Positions 1 to 9,367 of a DNA stretch of 17,132 nt are shown here, one piece after another. Each line of letters starts with the position of its first letter. The stretch's first letter is position 1. The DNA is from Thioalkalivibrio sp. Its GTDB lineage: Bacteria > Pseudomonadota > Gammaproteobacteria > Ectothiorhodospirales > Ectothiorhodospiraceae. The notes beneath the pieces are model-generated. The model was not told the DNA's origin. It searched no databases and saw nothing but the letters and a program-made list of their open reading frames with translations. Made by a program: the position numbers and the translations under genes. The DNA is taken from contig SKQM01000125.1 in assembly GCA_007119005.1 (NCBI GenBank), forward strand, positions 1 through 17,132, in the 5' to 3' direction.

Positions 1-114
1 CAGCCGAACGGCGTGCATCAGGTCCGGGTAGGGTGTGTGCCGGGCCTGACGGATGGTGGCGATGTGGTCGAGATTCACGCCGAGCCGCAACGGCGGCGGG
101 ACAGCTGCTTGCAT
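1..114 (-). CDS. pdxJ: Pyridoxine 5'-phosphate synthase, N-terminal part (cut by window edge)
   Basis: Only the first 38 codons are inside the window; the reading frame continues past position 1. The ATG at 114-112 is followed by a short leader and then the family's N-terminal signature [14 protein letters not shown] at residues 12-25. PdxJ condenses 3-amino-2-oxopropyl phosphate with 1-deoxyxylulose 5-phosphate to make pyridoxine 5'-phosphate in the cytosol; the signature strand opens its TIM barrel. It lies 16 nt downstream of the recO stop in the same direction, the recO-pdxJ order known from E. coli and Pseudomonas. The only SD-like bases are a weak AGGA about 12 nt upstream. A full sigma-E-type promoter match ends at 131, just before the gene. 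Identity is firm from the signature and neighbours; the C-terminal part cannot be assessed. Confidence 0.93.
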   Translation of the reverse strand, partial: MQAAVPPPLRLGVNLDHIATIRQARHTPYPDLMHAVRL

Positions 115-130
115 GATGCGATGGGTCCTG

Positions 131-158
131 TCAGAGAAGGCGCCGGGTCTGAAGTTCC
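131..158 (-). promoter_or_regulatory. Candidate sigma-E promoter for pdxJ inside the recO 3' end
   Basis: Read on the minus strand, GGAACTT (158-152), exactly 16 nt, then TCTGA (135-131). Both boxes and the spacing equal the consensus of RpoE/AlgU promoters. The -35 box lies in the last recO codons and the -10 box includes the recO TGA stop. Expected transcription would begin near 124, leaving only about 10 nt before the pdxJ ATG, so the transcript would be nearly leaderless; this is the main doubt. Confidence 0.5.
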
Positions 159-796
159 CGGCCGTCAAGGTGTTCGTCGATCAGCCGCCGCATGAAGTCA
201 CGGGCGGCGCGCAGGTCATTATCGGACAGCCGGGAACCGGTGGCGAGCGCCCGCAGCGCTGCGCCACGCAGCGCACCCGGCACGGCCTCGGCGAAGCCGT
301 CGCTCAGCCCTTCGTTGGGGCGGTAGCGGTAGTGGGCCTCGACATCGGTCAGGGCATCGGCCACATGCTCGAGCCCCGAGTCGACCAGGCTGAGCAGCGA
401 CCACTCGGCAGCGCGCAGGCTGTGTTCCGGACGCTCCGGGTCCAGAAGTCCCTGGTAGGCGTGCTGCAGCAATCCGACCACCTCGCCGGCGGCGACATCG
501 CGCGGGAACAGACGCAACACCAGTTCGTTCAGGTAGAGCGCACAGATCATCGCCCGCCCCGCGAGCGGGAACACGCGCCGTTCTTCGCCCACCGTGAGAC
601 TCGGAAGCTCGCCCCGACCGCGCCAGGCGAGGTGCAGCAATACGAAGGGACGCAGCGAGCCCGCCCGCCCTCGCGCCAGCACCGCGAGGCGACCGGCATC
701 GCGGGTCACCAGTTCCAGGATCCGGCTGTTGTCCCGGAACGGCCGGGCATGCAATACGAAACCGGGAACGGGCAGATCTGGGCGATCTACCGTCAC
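131..796 (-). CDS. recO: DNA repair protein RecO
   Basis: A 221-residue protein, slightly shorter than the roughly 240 residues usual in gammaproteobacteria. RecO anneals complementary strands and, with RecR (also in this window, at 15581-16171), loads RecA onto SSB-coated DNA at gaps in the RecF pathway. The N-terminal OB-fold part has the family pattern: a [18 protein letters not shown] strand, then [12 protein letters not shown] around residues 40-51. A helical C-terminal half follows. As in E. coli RecO, the cysteine zinc finger of other bacterial versions is absent. The ATG at 796 overlaps the era stop by 4 nt (ATGA), which fixes the start and suggests translational coupling. Identification rests on the N-terminal pattern and the conserved era-recO-pdxJ order. 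Confidence 0.93.
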   Translation of the reverse strand: MTVDRPDLPVPGFVLHARPFRDNSRILELVTRDAGRLAVLARGRAGSLRPFVLLHLAWRGRGELPSLTVGEERRVFPLAGRAMICALYLNELVLRLFPRDVAAGEVVGLLQHAYQGLLDPERPEHSLRAAEWSLLSLVDSGLEHVADALTDVEAHYRYRPNEGLSDGFAEAVPGALRGAALRALATGSRLSDNDLRAARDFMRRLIDEHLDGRELQTRRLL

Positions 797-1701
797 CGCG
801 GCTCTTCGATGCCCAGCTCCCGCAGCGCGCGATTGCTCTGCGACCAGCCCTCCTCGACCCGAACGGTCAGGCGCAGCATGATCTTGCGGCCAAGCAGCTT
901 CTCGAGCTGCTCGCGGGCCGCCTGACCGATGCGTTTCAGCATCTGCCCGCCCTTCCCGATCACGATGCCCTTCTGACTCTGTCGTTCGACCAGGATCAGT
1001 GCGTCGATGTGGGTGATGCCGGGCCGGTCCTCCCAGCCCTCGACCTGCACCGCGACCGCATAGGGGACCTCCTGGCCGAGGCGTTCCAGCAGGGCCTCGC
1101 GGATCATCTCCTCGGCCCGGAAGCGCTCCGGGCGATCGCTGAGCTGGTCCGGGTCGTACAGGAACGGCCCCTCCGGCAGGTGCCGGCCGAGCTCGTCCAC
1201 CAGACCCTGGAGATTCCGGCCCGTCTTCCCGGACAGCGGCACCACGGCCAGGTAGTCGTGCTCCTGCGCCCGCGCCTCGAGGAAGGGCAGCAGCGCGGTC
1301 TTGTCGGGAACGCGGTCGACCTTGTTCACCACCAGTACCGTCGGACGGCCCGCGGACCGGATCGCGTCGAGGATGAAACGGTCCCCGGCATCGAAGCGGC
1401 CGGCCTCCACGATGAAGCAGACGATGTCGGCGTCGCTGAGCGCCTGCACCGCGGTGCGGTTCAGCACCTGATTCATCAGGCGGCTGCGCTCCGCGTCGAT
1501 CCCCGGGGTGTCGATCAGCACCGTCTGATTCCCGCCCTGCGTGACGATGCCGAGGATGCGGTTGCGGGTGGTGTGCGGCTTGCGCGTGATCGCGGCGAGT
1601 TTCTCACCGACCATCCGGTTCATCAGCGTGGTCTTGCCGACGTTCGGTCGCCCGATCAGGGCGACCAGGCCGCAACGCGTGTGCTCCAGCGTCCCGGTCA
1701 T
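793..1701 (-). CDS. era: GTPase Era
   Basis: A 302-residue ribosome-assembly GTPase that binds the 3' end of 16S rRNA and helps mature the 30S subunit, at the membrane-cytosol boundary. The G1 loop is GRPNVGKT (residues 17-24), G3 is DTPG (64-67), G4 is NKVD (126-129) and G5 is SGK (157-159). The C-terminal KH domain has its GxxG loop as GKGG at 249-252. Length matches E. coli Era (301). The last P-loop position is Thr where E. coli has Ser, a conservative swap that still fits Mg2+ coordination. The gene overlaps rnc upstream and recO downstream by 4 nt each, so rnc-era-recO probably reads as one translationally coupled unit. RNase III and Era act on the same rRNA maturation route. Confidence 0.98.
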   Translation of the reverse strand: MTGTLEHTRCGLVALIGRPNVGKTTLMNRMVGEKLAAITRKPHTTRNRILGIVTQGGNQTVLIDTPGIDAERSRLMNQVLNRTAVQALSDADIVCFIVEAGRFDAGDRFILDAIRSAGRPTVLVVNKVDRVPDKTALLPFLEARAQEHDYLAVVPLSGKTGRNLQGLVDELGRHLPEGPFLYDPDQLSDRPERFRAEEMIREALLERLGQEVPYAVAVQVEGWEDRPGITHIDALILVERQSQKGIVIGKGGQMLKRIGQAAREQLEKLLGRKIMLRLTVRVEEGWSQSNRALRELGIEEPR

Positions 1702-2378
1702 TGCCCGACCCCGCTCACGAGACGCGCGAGCGCGGCCTCGGCGGCCGCCTGCTCGGCGGCCCGACGGCTCGAACCCGTGCCCTGCTGTCCCCAGGATTCG
1801 CTGGGCAACCAGGCCTCGACCACGAACCGTCGCTGGTGGTCGGGTCCGGAGACTTCCAGCACCCGGTACTCCGGCAGCACTCGGCCGCGACCCTGCAGAA
1901 ATTCCTGCAACTTGGTCTTCGGGTCCTTCAGGGATTCCGCGCTCGGCAGGGAATCCAGCCGCTGTGCATAGAGGTGGAGAACGAATTCCCGGGTCGCCGC
2001 GTACCCGGCGGAGCGATAGCTCGCCCCGATCAGGGCCTCCAGCGCGTCCGCCAGGATGGACTCACGCCGCTGTCCCCCGGTCTTGCGCTCGCCCTGCCCG
2101 AGATTCAGTGCACCCTCCATACCCGAGGCGCGTGCGATCTCAGCCACGGCCCCGCGGTTCACCAGGGCGGCGCGCATGCGGGTCAGGTCACCCTCCGGCG
2201 CATCCGGCAGGCGCTCGTACAGCGCATCGGCGATCACCAGCCCGAGCACGGCATCCCCAAGAAACTCGAGCCGTTCGTTGTGCCTGGCGCCGGCGCTGCG
2301 GTGGGTGAGCGCCTGCTCCAGCGATTCTGCGCCGCGCAGTGCCTCCGGCAGCAGGCTGCGGAAATCCGTCGCACTCAT
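1698..2378 (-). CDS. rnc: Ribonuclease III
   Basis: A 226-residue double-strand-specific endoribonuclease, the length of E. coli RNase III (226). It processes the rRNA precursor and many mRNAs. The catalytic domain has the family signature NERLEFLGD at residues 34-42; E38, D42, D111 and E114 correspond to the Mg2+-binding residues E41, D45, D114 and E117 of E. coli. A double-stranded RNA binding domain fills about 152-222, with KTKLQEFLQG at its start and GSSRRAAEQAAAEAAL at its end. The stop overlaps the era start by 4 nt. Upstream, 52 nt separate it from the DUF4845 gene. No strong SD is visible before the ATG at 2378. Confidence 0.98.
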   Translation of the reverse strand: MSATDFRSLLPEALRGAESLEQALTHRSAGARHNERLEFLGDAVLGLVIADALYERLPDAPEGDLTRMRAALVNRGAVAEIARASGMEGALNLGQGERKTGGQRRESILADALEALIGASYRSAGYAATREFVLHLYAQRLDSLPSAESLKDPKTKLQEFLQGRGRVLPEYRVLEVSGPDHQRRFVVEAWLPSESWGQQGTGSSRRAAEQAAAEAALARLVSGVGQ

Positions 2379-2430
2379 CCGCGCTCAGGCCGAACTGCAG
2401 CCGCCGGGCACTCCGGACAGCGCCGCCCAA

Positions 2431-2808
2431 TCAAGGTGCAAGCTTGTCGCGGCGATTGAATTTGGCCACGAGGTCCAGATTGCCGAAGAAGTTGCGCCGC
2501 ACTTCGTAGTCCAGAAGCATGTACCGCCCTGTCCCGTCTTCCTCGAAGCTGATGTTCTCGCGCTCGACGTTCTCGTAGATCGAGTTGATCGCCAGACGCC
2601 GGTTGATGTCGTTCCAGATCTGCTGCGGCGTGCGCTCGGCTGCTCCCGGCGCGGCGGCGACGTCGGTGACGATGGCCCTTACCGTCCAGTACTGAATGTA
2701 GTCCTTGCCGATGGTCAGAAAAAAGTTGGCAACCAGTACCGCAAACAGGATGAAGATGATGACGGTGAATCCACCGATTCCCCGCATCTGTTGTCTGGAT
2801 CTCAGCAT
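2431..2808 (-). CDS. DUF4845 family small membrane protein
   Basis: A 125-residue protein of unknown function when started at the ATG at 2808. An in-frame ORF runs further upstream, but its extra 24 residues overlap the lepB 3' end and lack membrane-protein character, so I chose the inner ATG, which begins MLRSRQQMRGIGG. One hydrophobic segment (about residues 12-33) follows a short basic N terminus. This predicts a single-pass inner membrane protein with the remaining 90 residues outside the cytoplasm. The domain carries FTVIIF, IGKDYIQYWTVRAIV and a WNDINRRLAINSIY stretch. A DUF4845 gene sits between lepB and rnc in Pseudomonas too, and that synteny is the main support for the family name. 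The reading frame and membrane segment are clear; the function is not. Confidence 0.85.
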   Translation of the reverse strand: MLRSRQQMRGIGGFTVIIFILFAVLVANFFLTIGKDYIQYWTVRAIVTDVAAAPGAAERTPQQIWNDINRRLAINSIYENVERENISFEEDGTGRYMLLDYEVRRNFFGNLDLVAKFNRRDKLAP

Positions 2809-2833
2809 CGTTCCCAGCCCCCGTCTCGTGCTT

Positions 2834-3607
2834 TCAGTGAATGCGGTTGCCCACCCGGGAGAAATCCCAGTGCCCGCCATTGTAGTCCCAGTTCAGCCAG
2901 ATGAAGAGCGCGCGGCCGACCAGGAGGTCCTCCGGCACGAAGCCCCACATCCGGCTGTCGTTGCTGTTGTCGCGGTTGTCCCCGACCATGAAGTAGTGCC
3001 CCTCCGGCACACGGACCGACCCGCTCATTCCCGGTGCCTGCTCCCACATCAGGATCTCGTGCGGCGTGTCACCCAGGTGCTCCCGGAACACGGTCGCACC
3101 GGTCATCATCCGCCCGGACCCCACACCTTCGAAAGTCCCCAACGCCTCGGTGCGCTGCGGCTCACCATTCACATGCAGCGTGCGGTCCCGAAACTCGATC
3201 AGGTCGCCCGGGATTCCCACCACGCGCTTGATATAGTCTTCGGCAGGGTTGCGGGGATACTTGAACACCGCGACATCGCCGCGTTCGGGCTTGCCGGTCT
3301 CCAGGATCACGCTGCGGGTGATCGGCAGCCTGACCCCGTAGGAAAACTTGCTGACCAGAATGAAGTCACCGACCAGCAGGGTCGGCATCATCGATCCCGA
3401 CGGAATGCGAAAGGGCTCGGCCACGAACGAACGCAGCACCAGCACGATCAGCAGCACCGGGAAGAAGGAGCGGGAATAATCCACATACCAGGGCAGCTGT
3501 GCCTGCCGTTCGGGACTCATCCAGCGTCGCCCAATGCCCCACACCAGCCAGATCACGCCCGTGACCAGCGTGGCCAGAACCAAGATCAGCTCCAGGCTGA
3601 AAGTCAT
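2834..3607 (-). CDS. lepB: Signal peptidase I
   Basis: A 257-residue membrane serine protease that removes signal peptides from Sec- and Tat-exported preproteins at the periplasmic face. Two N-terminal hydrophobic segments (about residues 5-24 and 48-62) anchor it. The catalytic Ser is S72 in PSGSMMPTL and the general base Lys is K127 in YIKRVVGIPGD. The conserved box GDNRDNSNDSR lies at 209-219. It is shorter than E. coli LepB (324) because the large insertions of the enterobacterial enzyme are missing, as in Pseudomonas. The ATG at 3607 has a good SD (AAAGGA, 6 nt spacing). It follows lepA with a 36-nt gap, the standard lepA-lepB pair. Confidence 0.98.
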   Translation of the reverse strand: MTFSLELILVLATLVTGVIWLVWGIGRRWMSPERQAQLPWYVDYSRSFFPVLLIVLVLRSFVAEPFRIPSGSMMPTLLVGDFILVSKFSYGVRLPITRSVILETGKPERGDVAVFKYPRNPAEDYIKRVVGIPGDLIEFRDRTLHVNGEPQRTEALGTFEGVGSGRMMTGATVFREHLGDTPHEILMWEQAPGMSGSVRVPEGHYFMVGDNRDNSNDSRMWGFVPEDLLVGRALFIWLNWDYNGGHWDFSRVGNRIH

Positions 3608-3643
3608 AACAGATCCTTTCTCGGAAACCGGTCCGCGACCGGA

Positions 3644-5441
<1,798 letters not shown>

Positions 5442-5449
<8 letters not shown>

Positions 5450-5768
5450 TCCGGGTCAGCTCGTCGATCAGTGCCGGCGCATCGAGGAAGTGGCAGCAGA
5501 GGATTTCTCCGTCCACCGCCAGCACCGGCACCTTGGCGTTGAAACGCGTCGACAAATCGGGATTCTCGTCGATGTCGACGCGCTCGAGCGCGAAAGTATA
5601 ACGGCTTTGCAGGGACGTGAGCTCTGCGAGCATCTGCTCACAGAGCCCACAGTCGACCCGATGATAGACAGTCAGCCTTGGCGGCAACCGATCCGGACCC
5701 TCACGACCCGCGGACGCTCGGGAAGGTCCGCCGGCGTCGGCGGACCCTCCGCGGCGTTCGCCGGTCAC
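5442..5768 (-). CDS. Glutaredoxin-like thiol-redox protein
   Basis: A 108-residue predicted cytosolic protein. After about 30 residues rich in Gly, Arg and Ser comes a thioredoxin-fold domain, [17 protein letters not shown], with a CGLC redox motif at C40/C43. [10 protein letters not shown] strand, a cis-Pro segment KVPVLAVDG and a C-terminal helix follow. This matches the glutaredoxin family-like (DUF836) group; substrates are unknown. A second cysteine pair (CC in ILCCHF) lies near the C terminus. The ATG at 5768 overlaps the degP stop by 4 nt (ATGA), favouring it as the start. However, the family normally begins close to LTVYH, so a TTG at 5687 (after a GAGGG) is an alternative that would remove 27 low-complexity residues. 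A similar gene lies between mucD and lepA in some Pseudomonas. Confidence 0.85.
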
Positions 5769-7177
5769 TGGTTTGGAATGCGCAGGGCGATGAAGACCGG
5801 CGTGCCTTCCCGGTGCACCAGCACCGGTACCGAACGGCCGGCGGATGCCTCTTCGACCTTCTGGCGGAAGGCATCGGGCGACGCCACGGGATCACCGCCA
5901 AACTGGACGATCACATCCCCGGCCCGGATCCCGGCGGCGCGCGCCGGGTTGCCGGTGACCTCGGCCACGCGGACACCCTCTTCACCCAGCCCGAGGGCCG
6001 AACGTTCGTCCGCACTCAGGGGCTCGATCTGCATCCCCAGCAGGCTCTGCGGCCGCACCGGCGGCGCCGGCTGGCGACCACTGCGGCCCATCGCGATGTC
6101 CTCGGGGAGCGCCTCGATGGTGACCCCGATCACGATCTCCTGGTCATCGCGCAGCACGTCCACACCAACCTCGGAACCCACCGGCGTGCGCCCGACGATC
6201 GGCGGCAGCGCGCTGGAGCGCGGCACCTCGATGCCGTTGAAGCGCAGGATCACGTCCCCGGTACGAAAGCCCGCCTTTTCCGCCGGGCTGTTGGGCTGCA
6301 CCTGCGCCACCAGAGCCCCGGTCGGACGCGTCATGCCGAAAGAGTCCGCCAGTTCCCGGGTCACCTCCTGGATCAATACGCCCAGCCAGCCGCGGGTCAC
6401 GGTGCCCGTCTCGCGGAGCTGCTCGGCAACCTCCACCGCCATCTCGATCGGGATCGCGAAGGACAGCCCCATGAAGCCGCCGGTGCGGCTGTAGATCTGG
6501 GAGTTGATCCCGACCACCTCGCCGTCGAGGTTGAACAGCGGACCACCGGAGTTTCCGGGATTGATCGCCACGTCGGTCTGGATGAACGGCACGTAGTTGT
6601 CAGAGGGCAGGCTGCGGCCCTTCGCGCTGACGATCCCGGCCGTCACCGAGTGATCGAAGCCGAAGGGGGAGCCGATCGCCAGCACCCACTCCCCCACCTT
6701 CAGGGATTCCGAGGAACCCAGCCGCAACGTCGGCAGGTTCTGCGCGTCGATCTTCAGCACGGCGACGTCACTCTGCGGGTCGGACCCGATCACCTCCGCG
6801 GTGTACACCCGCCGGTCGGACAGCCGTACCACGATCTCGCCACCGTTCTCGATCACGTGATGGTTGGTCAGGATGTAGCCGTCCGCTGTGTAGATGAACC
6901 CGGAGCCCATCGAGCCGCGCTCGAATCGTTCGGGTCCGCGCCGCTCGCCGCGCTCGCCAAAAAACCGCTCGAACAGGTCGCCGAACGGCATTCCCTCCGG
7001 CAACTCCGGCATGGCCTCGCTCTCGGAAACGACACGCTCCCGCGACGACGAGATGTTGACCACTGCAGGACTGTACTTCTCAGCCAGCGGAACGAAATCG
7101 GGAAGATGACGCGCGGAGGCCGGAACCGACAGCGCGATCAGCAGCGTTGCCAGGAAGAACCAACGATAAGTTTTCAT
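5765..7177 (-). CDS. mucD: DegP/MucD-type periplasmic serine protease (Do family)
   Basis: A 470-residue HtrA-family protease and chaperone of the periplasm. I start at the ATG at 7177 because GAAGG lies 5 nt before it; a GTG 12 nt upstream is in frame but overlaps this SD. A Sec signal peptide (KTYRW, hydrophobic core, VPASA) ends near residue 22. The catalytic triad is H107 (TNHHV), D137 (SDVAVLKID) and S210 (GNSGGPL). Two PDZ domains follow, at about 261-354 and 381-466. As in MucD, it is downstream of the sigma factor, anti-sigma and RseB/RseC genes, where it would degrade misfolded envelope proteins and damp the sigma-E response. A strong sigma-E-type promoter in the 118-nt gap after rseC suggests separate stress induction. 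degP would be an equally valid symbol. Confidence 0.95.
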   Translation of the reverse strand: MKTYRWFFLATLLIALSVPASARHLPDFVPLAEKYSPAVVNISSSRERVVSESEAMPELPEGMPFGDLFERFFGERGERRGPERFERGSMGSGFIYTADGYILTNHHVIENGGEIVVRLSDRRVYTAEVIGSDPQSDVAVLKIDAQNLPTLRLGSSESLKVGEWVLAIGSPFGFDHSVTAGIVSAKGRSLPSDNYVPFIQTDVAINPGNSGGPLFNLDGEVVGINSQIYSRTGGFMGLSFAIPIEMAVEVAEQLRETGTVTRGWLGVLIQEVTRELADSFGMTRPTGALVAQVQPNSPAEKAGFRTGDVILRFNGIEVPRSSALPPIVGRTPVGSEVGVDVLRDDQEIVIGVTIEALPEDIAMGRSGRQPAPPVRPQSLLGMQIEPLSADERSALGLGEEGVRVAEVTGNPARAAGIRAGDVIVQFGGDPVASPDAFRQKVEEASAGRSVPVLVHREGTPVFIALRIPNQ

Positions 7178-7206
7178 GTGTACCTTCACGGGTCGTTGAA
7201 TACGAG

Positions 7207-7235
7207 TCTAGAGGCGCTGATCGCGCGCAAGTTCC
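7207..7235 (-). promoter_or_regulatory. Candidate sigma-E promoter of the degP/mucD gene
   Basis: On the minus strand, GGAACTT (7235-7229), 16 nt, then TCTAGA (7212-7207). The -35 box is a full match to RpoE/AlgU promoters and the -10 box keeps the TCT start. The start of transcription would be near 7201, giving a leader of about 24 nt that contains the GAAGG SD before the ATG at 7177. degP is a classic sigma-E target, so position and biology agree. Confidence 0.72.
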
Positions 7236-7308
7236 GCGTCAGTTACGAATCGAAAGCACGATGCGGATTCGAGGCAGGTCGACGGCGCCGATTGCCGGCG
7301 CGCAGCGT

Positions 7309-7806
7309 CTACGCACCGGGACCCGCGAGACGTCCTGCGGCGGGGGGTGGCATCGTGGAAGTCCCTGCCGGCTGCCGCCCAAGAAGCACCGGTTCGAATC
7401 GGTGTGCCTGGCCTTGCAGCCAGCGGCGCACAGCGATGAGCCCCATAACGAAGCCCGCGATTCCCGCCAGAATCAGCACGCCATCCGCCAACCCCGGAAC
7501 GAACCAGCCCAGCGTGATCGGCACGACCATCAGCCCGAGCAGAGGCAGCAGGTACATCGCGAAGGCACCGGAAACCAGCGCCTGGTCACGCACACCCAGC
7601 GTCACCCGGTCCCCGGGTCTCAGCCCGTCGCTGTTGGGTATACGCAGCTCGAGTGCGCGCCGGCCGAGGACCTGGGACAACACGCCGTTGCCGCAACCGC
7701 TGCGCGCGGAACAGGAACCACAGGTGGATTGGCGCTCCACGCGCACCGTGGCCCAGGCATCGTCGGCCAGGACCACCACACCCCGCTCCTCGATCCAGTC
7801 GCTCAT
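7309..7806 (-). CDS. rseC: RseC/MucC family inner membrane regulator
   Basis: A 165-residue protein. The N-terminal cytosolic part opens IEERGVVV and carries a cysteine cluster at C29, C32 and C38, in the region where RseC proteins have conserved cysteines that may bind a metal or Fe-S centre. Two hydrophobic segments (about 80-101 and 108-127) make an inner membrane hairpin, followed by a polar, Pro/Gly-rich tail. RseC is a positive modulator of the sigma-E pathway in E. coli and is also linked to redox systems (Rnf/SoxR reduction); its mechanism is unclear. The gene starts 11 nt after the rseB stop. Identity rests on cysteine cluster, topology and position. Confidence 0.93.
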   Translation of the reverse strand: MSDWIEERGVVVLADDAWATVRVERQSTCGSCSARSGCGNGVLSQVLGRRALELRIPNSDGLRPGDRVTLGVRDQALVSGAFAMYLLPLLGLMVVPITLGWFVPGLADGVLILAGIAGFVMGLIAVRRWLQGQAHRFEPVLLGRQPAGTSTMPPPAAGRLAGPGA

Positions 7807-7817
7807 GATGGACCTGA

Positions 7818-8822
7818 TCAGCGACGCGCCGCGCCTTCGCCGGCCTCGACGGCCCGGAAGCGCGCCGCATGGGCAATGCGCTCGGCGGTCTTCTTCGGCA
7901 CCTCACCGACCACCGTGACCTGGTGCCCGGCCAAGGGCCTCGCGAAAGCGTGAGTGGCCCCCGAACGGGTCGCCGCCTTGAACGCCTCGACCCCTTCGCC
8001 GATGGGATTCACGTATACGGACACGGTCGCGAGCCCGTCGCTGAGCACGAAGTGCAGGGAAGGTGCGACGTCTTCCGGCCCGAAGCTGCGCTCGGTCACG
8101 ATGATGGTCGCGAAACCGGGTGGCAGGTCCTCGAAATACCATGGGCTCTGGCGATCTTCTTCACTATGCGAACCCTCGGCCGCACGCACCTCGATGTGGC
8201 GCGCATCGCAACCGCTCGGCGTCAGCGCCTCCTCGAACACCACGTCGAGAAATTCCAGCTCGGTGAAGACCAGGCGCTCGAGCAACTGGCCGTCCGCGTC
8301 GATCAACTCGCTGAGCAACGGCAGACCGGTATCGCGGTGCAGGCAGTACTGATGACTGTAGCGGTACTCGTCGCGGGCCTCGGCATGCAGCCGGTAGCAG
8401 GAAAATCCTGCGATGCGGTCGAAGCCATGTGAAGTCAGCTCGTAGCGCTCGTTCGCCCGCAGCATCGCACCCGCGAAGGCAGGCGGCCGTTGCGGCGCAC
8501 CCTGCTGATCACCCTTCGTCTCGATCCGCGCTCCCTTGATCGCGCTGATGCGGTCCACCTTGCGGATGACCTCGCGTGCCGAACCGGTCAGGGTCTGAAG
8601 GCGCTCGCGGTAGCCGCCGTCCTCGGCTGCGTGGACCACTCGCACGGTGTCGATGCGATCGCCCCGCTGGAAGATGAACGTGCCCTCATAGCTGTGCTGG
8701 TGCAGGCTGTCCGCCATGCGTTCCAGCCACTGTTCCGGGCTGTGATCGGGGTCCCCGGCCTGAAGCGTCAGCGGTAGCAGGAGCGCGAGAAGCGCTGAGA
8801 GGTGCAGGCTCCAGCCCCACAT
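7818..8822 (-). CDS. rseB: RseB/MucB periplasmic anti-sigma accessory protein
   Basis: A 334-residue periplasmic protein. A signal peptide (residues 1-22, ending LTLQA) is followed by the large N-terminal lipid-binding-like domain. This has LERMADSLHQHSYEGTFIF and RVVHAAEDGGYRERL, typical of RseB/MucB. The smaller C-terminal domain starts around 220, with WYFEDLPPGF and SVYVNPIGEG. RseB binds the periplasmic part of RseA and shields it from the first-site protease; mislocalised LPS and outer-membrane signals release it. The gene starts 6 nt after the rseA stop, so the stoichiometry of the pair is probably set by coupled translation. Length is close to E. coli RseB (318). Confidence 0.96.
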   Translation of the reverse strand: MWGWSLHLSALLALLLPLTLQAGDPDHSPEQWLERMADSLHQHSYEGTFIFQRGDRIDTVRVVHAAEDGGYRERLQTLTGSAREVIRKVDRISAIKGARIETKGDQQGAPQRPPAFAGAMLRANERYELTSHGFDRIAGFSCYRLHAEARDEYRYSHQYCLHRDTGLPLLSELIDADGQLLERLVFTELEFLDVVFEEALTPSGCDARHIEVRAAEGSHSEEDRQSPWYFEDLPPGFATIIVTERSFGPEDVAPSLHFVLSDGLATVSVYVNPIGEGVEAFKAATRSGATHAFARPLAGHQVTVVGEVPKKTAERIAHAARFRAVEAGEGAARR

Positions 8823-8828
8823 CCGAGC

Positions 8829-9353
8829 TTACTCGCCATCCACTGAGTTGCGGACCCGGGCAAAGGCCGAAGAGCCTGGTGCCACCAATTCCGCATGGTT
8901 TTCCAGATAACGGGCAAATCGTGGATCCGGTGCCGTGGCGAGATCGGTCTCCGCCGGCTCCTGGATCGTGGTTGCTTCAACGGTGGTCGTGGGAACTCCC
9001 TCCCCGCCACCGGTCACCATCTGCAGCCCCAGCAGCGACACCATCGCGACCGCGGCCGCGACACCGACCCCGGCGACGGGCTTCAGCCAGCGCGTGGCTG
9101 CAGGTGGATCTATTGGTACGTCCAGGGGGCTTTCGTCGGCAATCCCGCTCTGCACCCCGGCGAGGAAATCAGCCGGTGCGACCTGCCTCATGCCGCCACG
9201 CAGGCTGTCGCCGATCAGGTGATACCGAGACCACGTGCGGCGGTCGTCTTCGGATTTCAGGAGTTCGTCGATCAGGCGGCGCGTCTCGAAGCTGTCGGTC
9301 TCGTTGTCGGCCAGTGCGGAAAGACGTTCGGATTTGCTGACTTGGTTATTCAT
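8829..9353 (-). CDS. rseA: Anti-sigma-E factor RseA/MucA
   Basis: A 174-residue single-pass membrane anti-sigma factor. The N-terminal cytosolic domain, SERLSALADNETDSFETRRL, followed by WSRYHLIGDSLRGG, is the sigma-binding region of the RseA/MucA family. A membrane segment lies at about 90-113. The periplasmic tail includes RFARYLENHAELVA, the part recognised by RseB. Regulated proteolysis by a DegS/AlgW-type protease and then RseP releases RpoE. I use the ATG at 9353, which gives the usual family N terminus. An in-frame TTG at 9371 overlapping the rpoE stop by 4 nt is possible but has no SD. It is immediately downstream of rpoE. Confidence 0.95.
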   Translation of the reverse strand: MNNQVSKSERLSALADNETDSFETRRLIDELLKSEDDRRTWSRYHLIGDSLRGGMRQVAPADFLAGVQSGIADESPLDVPIDPPAATRWLKPVAGVGVAAAVAMVSLLGLQMVTGGGEGVPTTTVEATTIQEPAETDLATAPDPRFARYLENHAELVAPGSSAFARVRNSVDGE

Positions 9354-9367
9354 TAAACTCTGCTCGC

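Noticed and set aside
5678..7918. A 746-codon open frame on the plus strand
   Set aside because: It is antisense to degP and rseC, both firmly identified with catalytic and cysteine motifs. Its protein is rich in His, Arg, Asp and Gly as expected for a shadow frame in GC-rich DNA.
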